A stretch of 64,000 nt of DNA from Croceibacterium sp. TMG7-5b_MA50. GTDB lineage: Bacteria > Pseudomonadota > Alphaproteobacteria > Sphingomonadales > Sphingomonadaceae. Made by a program: the position numbers and the translations under genes. The stretch is taken from contig NZ_CP156082.1 in assembly GCF_039830145.1 (NCBI RefSeq), positions 2,560,001 to 2,624,000 on the forward strand. Direction: 5' to 3'. This document shows, in pieces, positions 26,846-34,603 of this stretch. The notes beneath the pieces are model-generated. The model had not been told where the DNA came from. It did no database searches and saw only the letters and a program-made list of their open reading frames with translations. Positions within the stretch are counted from its first letter, which is position 1. Every line of letters begins with the position of its first letter.

Positions 26846-28063
26846 TTGCCCCATCTGCTCCGCCGCTGGCTCGCCGTTCCACTGTGGCAGCGGGTGGTGG
26901 GGGCGTTGCTGGCGGGCGTCGCGCTGGGTCTGCTGTGGCCGGCGGGCGCGACCGGCATCGCGGTGCTGGGCGAGCTGTTCGTGCGGCTGATCCGGATGCT
27001 GGTGGTCCCCGTGGTGTTCGTCAGCCTGTCGGCCGGCGTCGCGGCACTCGGCGATCCGAAACGGCTGGGGTCGGTCGGCGGGCGGACGGTCGCGCTGTTC
27101 GCCTTCACCACCCTGTGCGCGGTCGCCATCGGCATGGCGCTGGGCCTGCTGGTGCAGCCGGGGGCAGGCGCGGCGATCGGCAGCGCGACCGACTTCGCGT
27201 TGGGCACGCCGGTGTCGGTGCATGACCAGCTGGTGGGCATCGTGCCGCTGAACATCGTCGCCGCGCTGATGGATGGCGACATGCTGGCGATCATCTTCTT
27301 CGCGGTGCTGCTGGGCTGCGGGATCGTGCTGGCGGGCGATGAAGGCCGGCCGCTGGCGGCGGTGCTGGAATCGGCGGGGCGGGTGCTGTTCCGCCTGGTC
27401 GGCGTGGTGATGGAGCTGACGCCATTCGGCGTGCTGGCGCTGATCGCCAATGCCGTGGCCGCGAACGGCGTGGCGGTGTTCGCCAACATCGCGCTGCTGG
27501 CGCTATGCGTGGCGGCGGGAGTGCTGGCGCAGATCGTGGCGGTCCACCTGCCGCTGCTGCGGCTGGTCGCGCGGCGCGGCCTCGTGCGCTTCTTCCGCGA
27601 TGCGGCCGATGCGCTGGTGGTGGCGTTCTCCACGGCATCCAGCGCGGCCACGTTGCCCGTGGCATTGCGAATTGCGGTCGAGGACATGCGCTTGCTGCCG
27701 GCGGTGGCGGGCACGGTGCTGCCGGTGGGGGCGAGCATCGGCAAGGACGGAACGGCGATGTATGTCGGGCTGCTGGCTGTGTTCAGCCTGCAGGCGCTGG
27801 GATACCAGCCGGATCTGCTGACGCTGCTGCTGGTGCTGGGCACCGGCGCGCTGGCGGCGTTCGGCACTGCGCCGATCCCGTCCGCGTCGCTGTTCATGCT
27901 GGCCGCGGTGTTGAGTGCGGTCGGCGTTCCGGGGGAGCAGACCGCGCTGGTCGTCGGCTTCGTTCTGCCGTTCGACCGGCTGCTGGACATGACGCGCACC
28001 GTGGCGAGCGCCAACGCCAACCTGACGGTGACCGCTTGCGTGGCGCGGCTGGACGCCGGTTAG
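26846..28063 (+). CDS. dicarboxylate/amino acid:cation symporter (SDF family), copy 2
   Basis: The protein has 405 residues. STASSAATLPVAL is the HP1 serine motif, ASIGKDGTAMYVG and FDRLLDMTRTVASANANLT the TM7/TM8 signatures. No ATG fits: TTG at 26846 follows GAGGAG by about 7 bases and is the likely start (TTG 26840 is also in frame). It begins 11 nt after dgcA, so it is probably the third gene of a dgcN-dgcA-transporter operon and may import D-glutamate (inference). Confidence 0.83.
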   Translation: MPHLLRRWLAVPLWQRVVGALLAGVALGLLWPAGATGIAVLGELFVRLIRMLVVPVVFVSLSAGVAALGDPKRLGSVGGRTVALFAFTTLCAVAIGMALGLLVQPGAGAAIGSATDFALGTPVSVHDQLVGIVPLNIVAALMDGDMLAIIFFAVLLGCGIVLAGDEGRPLAAVLESAGRVLFRLVGVVMELTPFGVLALIANAVAANGVAVFANIALLALCVAAGVLAQIVAVHLPLLRLVARRGLVRFFRDAADALVVAFSTASSAATLPVALRIAVEDMRLLPAVAGTVLPVGASIGKDGTAMYVGLLAVFSLQALGYQPDLLTLLLVLGTGALAAFGTAPIPSASLFMLAAVLSAVGVPGEQTALVVGFVLPFDRLLDMTRTVASANANLTVTACVARLDAG

Positions 28064-28695
28064 GCGATCAGGCCCGCCTCCGCCCGGCATTCGTCGCGCG
28101 TCTCCTCGCCTCCGCCACCCAGGAACATCAGCGCCAGGAAACCGCCGACCACGGCCACGGCGAAGCCTGCGGTGACGAGGCCGAGATACTTGTCGATGAA
28201 CCGCTTGATCGGGGCACCGAACAGGCGGAACAGCACGCCCACGATCATGAAGCTGATCGACCTGCTGACGATGCTGGCGAGAATGAAGGTGCCGATGTTC
28301 ATGCCGATGAAGCCGGCGGTGATCGTCAGCAGCTTGAACGGGATGGGCGTCGCACCCTTGATCATGATGATCTCCGCCCCGTAGGCCCGGAGATAGCAGG
28401 CGGCGACGGGGAAGCTTTCGGTCATGCCGAGCAGCGCCAGCAATTCCGTGCCGATCGTATCGTACAGCGCATAGCCGATAGCATAGCCGAGCAGCCCGCC
28501 GATCACCGAGGCAGCGGTGGCGATCGCGGCGTAGCGGATCGCACGGGCCGGATTGGCGAGGCACATCAGCCCCAGCAACGGATGCGGGGGGATCGGGAAG
28601 AAGCTGGCCTCCATAAAGGAGAACAGCGCCAGCCAACCGGTGGCATGGGGGTGCGCCGCCTTGGCCATCACCCATTCGTACAATTTGCGCAGCAT
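28060..28695 (-). CDS. DedA/YqaA-type membrane protein (VTT domain)
   Basis: The protein has 211 residues and five or six helices. FSFMEASFFPIPPHPLLGLM and GYAIGYALYDTIG, then GATPIPFKLLTITAGF, match the DedA/VTT family in which paired proline motifs form re-entrant loops. DedA proteins help lipid-carrier or phospholipid flipping; the exact lipid is unknown. The start is placed at MLRKLYEW; the longer frame begins in a non-membrane stretch. It converges on and overlaps the symporter stop by 4 nt and marks the left boundary of the GTA cluster. Confidence 0.8.
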   Translation of the reverse strand: MLRKLYEWVMAKAAHPHATGWLALFSFMEASFFPIPPHPLLGLMCLANPARAIRYAAIATAASVIGGLLGYAIGYALYDTIGTELLALLGMTESFPVAACYLRAYGAEIIMIKGATPIPFKLLTITAGFIGMNIGTFILASIVSRSISFMIVGVLFRLFGAPIKRFIDKYLGLVTAGFAVAVVGGFLALMFLGGGGEETRDECRAEAGLIA

Positions 28696-28760
28696 GATGC
28701 CCCCGGGTGTCTCGCCTGTCCGGCGGAGGGTTACAGCCCCTTCGCACCTGCGGCAAGCAA

Positions 28761-28772
28761 GGTTCACGAACC
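28761..28772. promoter_or_regulatory. inverted repeat GGTTC-AC-GAACC upstream of the GTA promoter
   Basis: This is a perfect 5-bp inverted repeat with a 2-base centre, about 20 bases before the -35 of the candidate GTA promoter, a fitting place for an activator site. Confidence 0.35.
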
Positions 28773-28789
28773 ACAATGGTTATTCATGC

Positions 28790-28818
28790 TTGACATCGTC
28801 ACGCTGTTTGGTTAGTGA
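28790..28818 (+). promoter_or_regulatory. candidate promoter of the GTA cluster
   Basis: A consensus TTGACA (28790-28795), a 17-base spacer and TAGTGA (28813-28818) lie about 90 bases before the first GTA gene. The 213-base gap between the DedA gene and TerS holds no other gene. Confidence 0.45.
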
Positions 28819-28908
28819 AGAGGAACATCGCGATAGACCGATTCGGGACGCACCCGCCGCCACGCAGCGGCCGCGAGGGTGGCGCCCACATCAATCACGG
28901 GGGTTTTC

Positions 28909-29412
28909 ATGACACAGGCCGGAGACGGCGCGCCGGAGGCGTGCCGCAGCAGCTGCATGTCCGATGACGAGCGGCAGAGATTTCTGACCACCCTCAGCGA
29001 GACATCGAATGTGGACGTCTCCGCCGCGGCGGCGGAGGTCAGCGTGTCGACGGTGCACCGCGTACGGGCCGAGAACCCCGACTTCGCCGCAGCCTGGCAG
29101 GCCGCACTGGATGACGGGTACGACCGGCTGGAACTGGAGCTGCTCTACCGGCTGCGCAGCGGCCGGGTGGAAGAGCAGGACGAGACCGGCGCCAAGCGCA
29201 AATACGACATCGCGACCGGCTTCCGCATCCTGTCCGCCCACCGGCAGCGACAGCAGGCGGAAGGTGGCGGGGCCGCGGGGCTGGGCAGCGAAGCGGCGGT
29301 GATCGCCGCCATCGATGCGCGCCTTGACGAACTGCGCGAACGCCGGCGGGTGGACAATGCGGCCTTGGCGGCCGCCGCAGCGGCGCTGCAGGTGCAAGAT
29401 GACATCGCCTGA
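28909..29412 (+). CDS. GTA/phage small terminase-like protein (TerS)
   Basis: This 167-residue protein precedes and overlaps TerL by 14 nt. FLTTLSETSNVDVSAAAAEV followed by STVHRVRAENPDFAAAW is a helix-turn-helix-like segment seen in small terminase subunits of GTA clusters. Residues about 120-167 are alanine-rich and helical. It would bind DNA and present it to TerL; in GTAs this step is non-specific for sequence. ATG 28909 has only a weak G-rich ribosome site, and ATG 28957 is an alternative start. Confidence 0.65.
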   Translation: MTQAGDGAPEACRSSCMSDDERQRFLTTLSETSNVDVSAAAAEVSVSTVHRVRAENPDFAAAWQAALDDGYDRLELELLYRLRSGRVEEQDETGAKRKYDIATGFRILSAHRQRQQAEGGGAAGLGSEAAVIAAIDARLDELRERRRVDNAALAAAAAALQVQDDIA

Positions 29413-30757
29413 CGAGCGGCTGCTGGTGGCCGAGCGGCAGGGATTCTGGCGCGGCCTGGACGATGAAAGTTTTGGCGCATTGCTGGACGGAATGGACCCG
29501 CAGCAGCGCACCATGCTGCTATATCACTGGCGCCTGCATGCCCGGGCCGAGCAGCTCCAGCCGCTGGGGGACTGGCGGTTGTGGCTGATCATGGCTGGGC
29601 GTGGCTTCGGCAAGAGCCGGGCCGGCGCGGAATGGGTGCGAGAAGTGGCCAAGGCCGACCCCCATGCCCGCATCGCGCTGGTCGGAGCGAACCTGCCTGA
29701 AGTGCGGGCGGTGATGGTGGAGGGCGACAACGGCGTGCTGGCCTGCAGCCCGCCGCTGTGGCCGGCCCCACGGTTCGAACCGTCGCTGCGCCGGATCACC
29801 TTTCCCAGCGGGGCGCAGGCATATCTGTACTCCGCGGCGGAACCCGACTCCTTGCGTGGACCACAGCATTCGCATGCCTGGTGCGACGAGATCGGCAAGT
29901 GGGACAGCACGGGGGAACGGGCGACCATGGCCTGGGACAACCTGCAATTGGGCATGCGCCTAGGCACGAACCCCCGCGTGCTGGCCACGACCACGCCCCG
30001 CGCGGTGCCGCTCGTCCGCAGGCTGCATGCCCAGGCGCAAAAGCCGGGCGGCGTGTTGATCCAGGGGAGCACAATGGACAATGCCCGCAACCTGCCCGCC
30101 AGCTACCTGCTGAACATGCAGGAGCAGTATGGCGGCACCACGCTGGGTCGGCAGGAATTGAACGGCGAGTTGCTGACCGACGTGGAAGGCGCGCTGTGGA
30201 GCCGAGCGCTGATCGAGCGGCTGCGGATCCCGTTGGTGCCCGGCGTGCTGAAGCGGGTGGTAGTGGGCGTCGACCCGCCAGCCAGTGCCCGCGGCGACGA
30301 ATGCGGCATCGTGGTGGCGGGCGTGTTGGAAGGTCCACGCTATGTGGTGCTGGCGGATGTCAGCGTTGCCAAGGCCAGCCCCGAACGCTGGGCCAGGGCG
30401 GTGGCAGCCACGGTCACCGAATGGCAGGCCTGCCGCGTAGTCGCCGAGAGCAACCAGGGCGGCGACATGGTGGAAAGCGTGCTGCGTGCCGCCGACTGCC
30501 AGATGCCGGTCAAACAGGTGAAGGCCACCACCAGCAAGAGCGCCCGGGCCGAGCCCGTGTCGACCTTGTACGAAGGCGGCAAGGTCCACCATGTCGGCGT
30601 GTTTCCGACGCTGGAGGACCAGCTGTGCGGCATGATCATGGGCGGCGGTTATGAAGGACCGGGGCGCAGCCCCGACCGGGCCGACGCGTTGATCTGGGCC
30701 ATGATGGACCTGGTCGAAGGCGAGGCAAGGCGGCCGCCGCGCGTATTGCAGCTGTAA
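29399..30757 (+). CDS. GTA/phage terminase large subunit
   Basis: The protein has 452 residues. The ATPase Walker A is IMAGRGFGKSRAGAEW, and a Walker B-like segment is AWCDEIGKWD. The coupling motif region is VLATTTPRAVP. The nuclease domain shows VVGVDPPAS, ESNQGGDMV and the acidic SPDRADALIWAM. It cuts and packages DNA into proheads. ATG 29399 overlaps TerS by 14 nt. It is the first well-conserved gene of the cluster and strongly resembles gp2 of Rhodobacter-type GTAs. Confidence 0.92.
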   Translation: MTSPDERLLVAERQGFWRGLDDESFGALLDGMDPQQRTMLLYHWRLHARAEQLQPLGDWRLWLIMAGRGFGKSRAGAEWVREVAKADPHARIALVGANLPEVRAVMVEGDNGVLACSPPLWPAPRFEPSLRRITFPSGAQAYLYSAAEPDSLRGPQHSHAWCDEIGKWDSTGERATMAWDNLQLGMRLGTNPRVLATTTPRAVPLVRRLHAQAQKPGGVLIQGSTMDNARNLPASYLLNMQEQYGGTTLGRQELNGELLTDVEGALWSRALIERLRIPLVPGVLKRVVVGVDPPASARGDECGIVVAGVLEGPRYVVLADVSVAKASPERWARAVAATVTEWQACRVVAESNQGGDMVESVLRAADCQMPVKQVKATTSKSARAEPVSTLYEGGKVHHVGVFPTLEDQLCGMIMGGGYEGPGRSPDRADALIWAMMDLVEGEARRPPRVLQL

Positions 30758-30786
30758 CCCCGTCGCCACCCAAGTTGACGGTTTGG

Positions 30787-30819
30787 ACCGGCCGCTCCTG
30801 ACGGAGCCGGCCGGTTTTT
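30787..30819 (+). terminator. rho-independent terminator-like hairpin between TerL and portal genes
   Basis: A 12-bp stem (ACCGGCCGCTCC paired with GGAG-C bulge-CGGCCGGT), a TGAC loop and a following TTTTTC lie in the 85-base gap. Full termination would cut off the rest of the operon, so it may act as an attenuator. Confidence 0.75.
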
Positions 30820-30842
30820 CTTTGCCACAAGGAACTCGGGCA

Positions 30843-32009
30843 ATGTCTCTTTTCGATAGCCTGCGCTCCGCCTTCAAGGCGGGCGGCGGGACGCGCGTGC
30901 CGCTGACGCATGGCTACGTCCCGCCCTATGCGATGGCGCTGGGCGTGCAGCCCGCGCGCATCGCGTTCGAATATCGCCGCGGCGTGCGCGACGCCTTCCT
31001 GGACAATCCGGTGGCCCAGCGCGCGGTCCGGATCGTCGCCGACGGCGTCGCCGCGGCGCCGCTGACGATCAGCGATGCCCGCGTCCGCCGCCTGATCGGG
31101 GCGCATTCGGCCGGGCAGTCGCTGCTGGAGACGCTGGCCGCGCAGCTGGTGCTGCACGGCAACGCCTTCGTCCAGATTATGCGCGACGAGAACGGCGCCC
31201 CGGCTGAGCTGTTCGCGCTGCGGCCCGAACGCATGGCGGTGGTGGCCGGCGCGGACGGCTGGCCCGTCGCCTATGATTATGGTGTGGGCGGCAGCACGGT
31301 GCGCCTGCCGGTGGAGGATGCCGATGGCTGGCCCACGGTGATTCACCTGAAGGCGTTCCACCCAGCGGACGACCATTACGGCGCCGGCTGCCTGTCCGCC
31401 GCCGAAGGTGCGGTGCAGATCCACAATGCGGCGGCTGCCTGGAACAAGGCGCTGCTGGACAATGCGGCCCGCCCGTCGGGCGCGCTGGTCTATGCCAATG
31501 GCGACAGCAGCCATCTGGCCCCTGAGCAGTTCGACCGGCTCAAGGAGGAACTGGCCCAGGCGTTCAGCGGCAGCGGCAATGCCGGGCGTCCCATGCTGCT
31601 GGAAGGCGGCCTGCAGTGGCAGAGCCTGTCGATGAGCCCGGCGGAAATGGATTTCGCCGAGCTGAAGGCGGCAGCGGCGCGCGATATCGCGCTTGCGTTC
31701 GGTGTGCCCCCGATGCTGCTGGGCCTGCCGGGCGACAACACCTACGCCAATTACCGCGAGGCGAGCAAAGCGCTGTGGCGGCTGACGCTGCTGCCGCTGG
31801 CGGGAAAGATCCTGACCGGCCTGCAGGAAGGGCTGACGCCGTGGTTCCCGCGGCTGAGCCTGGCGGTGGACCTGGATCGCGTGCCGGCGCTCGCCGAGGA
31901 TCGCGAGCGGTTGTGGGCGCAGGTGAGCGGCGCGGACTTCCTAGACGCGGACGAGAAGCGCGCATTGCTGGGCCTGCCGCCGCGCAAGGGCGGGGAGCCG
32001 GTGCGGTGA
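30843..32009 (+). CDS. GTA/HK97-type portal protein
   Basis: The protein has 388 residues. The core PVAQRAVRIVADGVAAAPL, GNAFVQIMRDENG, LRPERMAVV, GVPPMLLGLPGDNTYANYRE and ALWRLTLLPL pattern is the HK97-type portal family (DNA entry/exit ring at one capsid vertex). ATG 30843 begins MSLFDSLRSAF after AAGGA. The downstream gene starts inside its stop codon (GTGA). Confidence 0.92.
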   Translation: MSLFDSLRSAFKAGGGTRVPLTHGYVPPYAMALGVQPARIAFEYRRGVRDAFLDNPVAQRAVRIVADGVAAAPLTISDARVRRLIGAHSAGQSLLETLAAQLVLHGNAFVQIMRDENGAPAELFALRPERMAVVAGADGWPVAYDYGVGGSTVRLPVEDADGWPTVIHLKAFHPADDHYGAGCLSAAEGAVQIHNAAAAWNKALLDNAARPSGALVYANGDSSHLAPEQFDRLKEELAQAFSGSGNAGRPMLLEGGLQWQSLSMSPAEMDFAELKAAAARDIALAFGVPPMLLGLPGDNTYANYREASKALWRLTLLPLAGKILTGLQEGLTPWFPRLSLAVDLDRVPALAEDRERLWAQVSGADFLDADEKRALLGLPPRKGGEPVR

Positions 32010-32317
32010 CCCGGCGCGAGGACATGCTGGCTGGGCTGATCGCCCAGGCCGGCGCAAGCGGCGCCGATCTGGTGACGCTGCGCGCCATCATCGAGGAAGC
32101 GAGCGAGCTGGGCGCCGAGCGCGTGTTGACCCGGCTGAACCTGGGCGACGACCGCGCGCAGGACGACATCGACGAATTGCGCGACCTGCTGGGCGCGTGG
32201 CGCGCGGCGAAGTCGAGCGCGTGGAAGGCGGCCATCGAATGGTTGGTGCGCGGGCTGATGGCGGTGCTGCTGATCGGCATCGCGGTGCGGCTGAACGTGC
32301 CGGAGATGCTGAAATGA
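32006..32317 (+). CDS. small membrane-anchored GTA protein (DUF6127-like)
   Basis: The protein has 103 residues. An amphipathic helical N-terminal half (GADLVTLRAIIEEASELGAE, DDIDELRDLLGAWRAAKSS) is followed by one membrane segment near the C terminus (LVRGLMAVLLIGIAVRL). GTG 32006 overlaps the portal stop and ATG 32024 is an alternative. It occupies the gp3.5 position between portal and protease in Rhodobacter-type GTA clusters. Its role is unknown; a membrane anchor for prohead assembly is only a guess. Confidence 0.6.
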   Translation: MTRREDMLAGLIAQAGASGADLVTLRAIIEEASELGAERVLTRLNLGDDRAQDDIDELRDLLGAWRAAKSSAWKAAIEWLVRGLMAVLLIGIAVRLNVPEMLK

Positions 32318-32724
32318 CGGCGATCGACAAACCCCTGCGCTTCGCCGGCTATGCCGCGTTGTTCGATATCCCTGACGGTGCCCGCGACGTGATCCGTCCG
32401 GGAGCCTTCGCTCGCACGCTGGCCGCCCGCCGCGAGCCGGTGCCGCTGTTCTGGCAGCATCGCCCGCAGCAGCGGATCGGCACGGTGGAGCTGCTGGCGG
32501 AAGACGCCCGTGGCCTGCGGGTGATCGCCCAGATCGACAACCCGCTGAGCCGCGCCGCCGCCGAGCTGACCGCCCGCCGTGTAAGCGGGTTGTCGTTCGG
32601 CTACTTCGCGCGTGCCGCAACCGCTTTCCCCGCTGGACGCCTGCTTGAGGACATCGACCTGTTCGAGGTCAGCCTCGTCACCCGCCCGCTCCAGCCGGGA
32701 GCGCGGGTTCACCTGATCGGGTGA
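32314..32724 (+). CDS. HK97-family prohead protease
   Basis: The protein has 136 residues. It begins MTAIDKPLRFAGYAALFDIP and has PVPLFWQHRP (catalytic His region) and RRVSGLSFGYFA (catalytic Ser region) of U35 serine proteases. It cleaves the capsid delta domain during prohead maturation. Its start overlaps the upstream stop (ATGA). A perfect 14-bp hairpin lies just after the gene. Confidence 0.88.
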   Translation: MTAIDKPLRFAGYAALFDIPDGARDVIRPGAFARTLAARREPVPLFWQHRPQQRIGTVELLAEDARGLRVIAQIDNPLSRAAAELTARRVSGLSFGYFARAATAFPAGRLLEDIDLFEVSLVTRPLQPGARVHLIG

Positions 32725-32735
32725 ACCCGTCGCAA

Positions 32736-32770
32736 GCCGCCAACCGGAACGGAAACTTCCGGTTGGCGGC
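32736..32770 (+). terminator. perfect 14-bp hairpin after the prohead protease gene
   Basis: GCCGCCAACCGGAA and TTCCGGTTGGCGGC pair without mismatch around a 7-base loop. No T-run follows, so RNA processing, stability or attenuation is as likely as termination. Confidence 0.6.
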
Positions 32771-32849
32771 ACTCTGCCTGCCCCGACCCATCCCCTGTTC
32801 ACAACCCACCCCGCCGGGCGCCGCCCGGCATCAATGGAGACTACCTGCC

Positions 32850-33197
32850 ATGACCATGACCATGCCCGTCGCCGGCCTCCGCATCACCCGTGACCTGCGC
32901 GCCGCCGAGGCAGCGCTGGACGAAGCGCTGCTGAAGCACAACGCGCTGTTCGCGACGCTGCTGACCGCTCGCCAGAACATCGAGGAAGCCGGCCCGTTCT
33001 CCGGCCACGAAGTCCTGCTGCGCCTGGTTAAGTCGCAGCAGACCCTGCTGGCAGCCGGCAGCGACCTGGCCCGCGTGCATGGCGGCCTAAGCGACATGGG
33101 TCGCGAAATGGGTGCCGCCATCCACGATTGCCCGCCGAACCAGCCGATGGGCTTCATCGAGGGTGAGGGCGAGGACCTGGTGCGCGCCGCGGCCTGA
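32850..33197 (+). CDS. small helical protein between protease and capsid genes (unknown)
   Basis: The protein has 115 residues and starts at ATG 32850 after ATGGAGA. It is mostly helical (RDLRAAEAALDEALLKHNAL, HEVLLRLVKSQQTLLAAGSD) with a more open C terminus (HDCPPNQPMGFIEGEGEDL). I do not recognise a family. It stands alone between two hairpins and between protease and capsid, a place where scaffolding or decoration proteins are found in tailed phages; Rhodobacter-type GTAs have no gene here as far as I know. A scaffold-like or capsid-associated role is inference from position only. Confidence 0.7.
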   Translation: MTMTMPVAGLRITRDLRAAEAALDEALLKHNALFATLLTARQNIEEAGPFSGHEVLLRLVKSQQTLLAAGSDLARVHGGLSDMGREMGAAIHDCPPNQPMGFIEGEGEDLVRAAA

Positions 33198-33216
33198 GCC
33201 GCGCCGGCAGGTCGGT

Positions 33217-33246
33217 GGGGCCGGGGCAACGGATCGCCCCGGCCCC
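33217..33246 (+). terminator. perfect 11-bp GC hairpin upstream of the capsid gene
   Basis: GGGGCCGGGGC and GCCCCGGCCCC pair perfectly around an 8-base loop in the 138-base gap before the capsid gene. There is no T-run; it may stabilise the capsid mRNA 5' end or attenuate transcription. Confidence 0.55.
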
Positions 33247-33335
33247 GATCGAGGCCGGCCAACCCGCTGACCACCGACTGCATCCCCGCTGCGCCTGCAG
33301 CGACGAATTCTTCCCAACCGAAAGGCTAGTGCCAC

Positions 33336-34472
33336 ATGAGTTCCCCCAACGATCAGGACGTGCTGGCCGCGTCCTTCGACATCGTCGCGCGTCAGGACCG
33401 CACCGATGATGCCATTGCCGAGCTGCGTACCGAGATCGACGAGGTGAAGGCCCGTATTGCCCGACTGGGCCGCACCGGCGTTTCGCGCGTTGCGCTGGCC
33501 GCCGGTGAGCGCGGTGTCGAGGTCAAGGGCTTCGTCGAGGGTTACCTGCGGCAGGGCCGCGAGACCGAGCTGAAGGGCCTGAACAGCGCGACCGGGACCG
33601 AAGGCGGCTTTGCCGTGCCTTCCGAGATCGATGTGGCGATCGCCGCAACGGTGAAGGCGATCAGCCCGCTTCGCCAGGTGGCGCAGGTGGTGAGCGTCGG
33701 CAGCGCCGGTTACCGCAAGCTGGTGAGCACCGGCGGTGCGGCCAGTGGCTGGGTCAGCGAGATGGCGCCGCGTCCTGCGACCAATACCTCCGCCTTCAAG
33801 GAGGTGAGCCCGCCGAGCGGCGAGCTGTATGCCAACCCGGCCGCCAGCCAGACCATGCTGGACGATGCCGCGTTCGACCTGGAAAGCTGGCTGACTGCCG
33901 AGATCGCAGTCGAGTTCGCCCGCGCGGAAGGCGCAGCCTTCATCAACGGCACCGGCAAGAACCAGCCGCTGGGTATCCTGCGGATGCCGACGGCCGACAT
34001 GCGCGATGACGAGCGCGCCTTCGGCACGCTGGAATACATCAAATCCGGCGCCGATGACGGTTTCGATGTCGGGCCCGACCTGAAGCTGGTGGACATGATC
34101 CATTCGTTGAAGTCGAACCTGCGCCAGGGTGCGTGCTGGCTGATGAACAGCCGGACGCTGGCGGAGCTGCGCAAGCTGAAGACGGCCGATGGCGCCTTTG
34201 TCTGGCAGGCGAGCCTGTCGGAGGGGCAGCCCGACCGCCTGCTGGGCTATCCGGTGATCGAGGCCGAGGACATGCCCGACATCGACATCGGCGAATATCC
34301 GATCGCCTTCGGCAACTTCCAGGCCGGCTATCTGATCACGGAGCGTTCCGCGACGAGCATCCTGCGCGATCCGTTCACGAACAAGCCGTTCGTCCACTTC
34401 TACGCCACCAAGCGCGTGGGCGGCCAGGTGCTGGATTCGAACGCCATCAAGCTGCTGCGCATCGAAGCATAA
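33336..34472 (+). CDS. HK97-fold major capsid protein
   Basis: The protein has 378 residues. Residues about 1-55 form a coiled-coil delta domain (AELRTEIDEVKARIARL) that serves as internal scaffold and is removed by the protease. The mature part contains GLNSATGTEGGFAVPSEID, a hallmark of HK97 capsids, and ends TNKPFVHFYATKRVGGQVLD. AAAGG lies 11 bases before ATG 33336. The gene is flanked by strong hairpins on both sides, consistent with separate control of the most abundant structural protein. Confidence 0.93.
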   Translation: MSSPNDQDVLAASFDIVARQDRTDDAIAELRTEIDEVKARIARLGRTGVSRVALAAGERGVEVKGFVEGYLRQGRETELKGLNSATGTEGGFAVPSEIDVAIAATVKAISPLRQVAQVVSVGSAGYRKLVSTGGAASGWVSEMAPRPATNTSAFKEVSPPSGELYANPAASQTMLDDAAFDLESWLTAEIAVEFARAEGAAFINGTGKNQPLGILRMPTADMRDDERAFGTLEYIKSGADDGFDVGPDLKLVDMIHSLKSNLRQGACWLMNSRTLAELRKLKTADGAFVWQASLSEGQPDRLLGYPVIEAEDMPDIDIGEYPIAFGNFQAGYLITERSATSILRDPFTNKPFVHFYATKRVGGQVLDSNAIKLLRIEA

Positions 34473-34483
34473 GCGAGCAGCTG

Positions 34484-34524
34484 GCGGGTCGGCGAAGGGT
34501 GCCCCTTTCCCCGCGCCGACCCGC
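34484..34524 (+). terminator. terminator-like hairpin after the capsid gene
   Basis: GCGGGTCGGCG pairs perfectly with CGCCGACCCGC across a 19-base loop, 11 bases after the capsid stop, followed by TTTGCTTGC. It probably ends or reduces transcription after the capsid gene. Confidence 0.65.
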
Positions 34525-34603
34525 TTTGCTTGCGCCCATGCCGCCCGCTCGAACGGGTCGGCCGCACGGACGCATCGGATTTCTTCCAGACATGGAGACC
34601 GCC

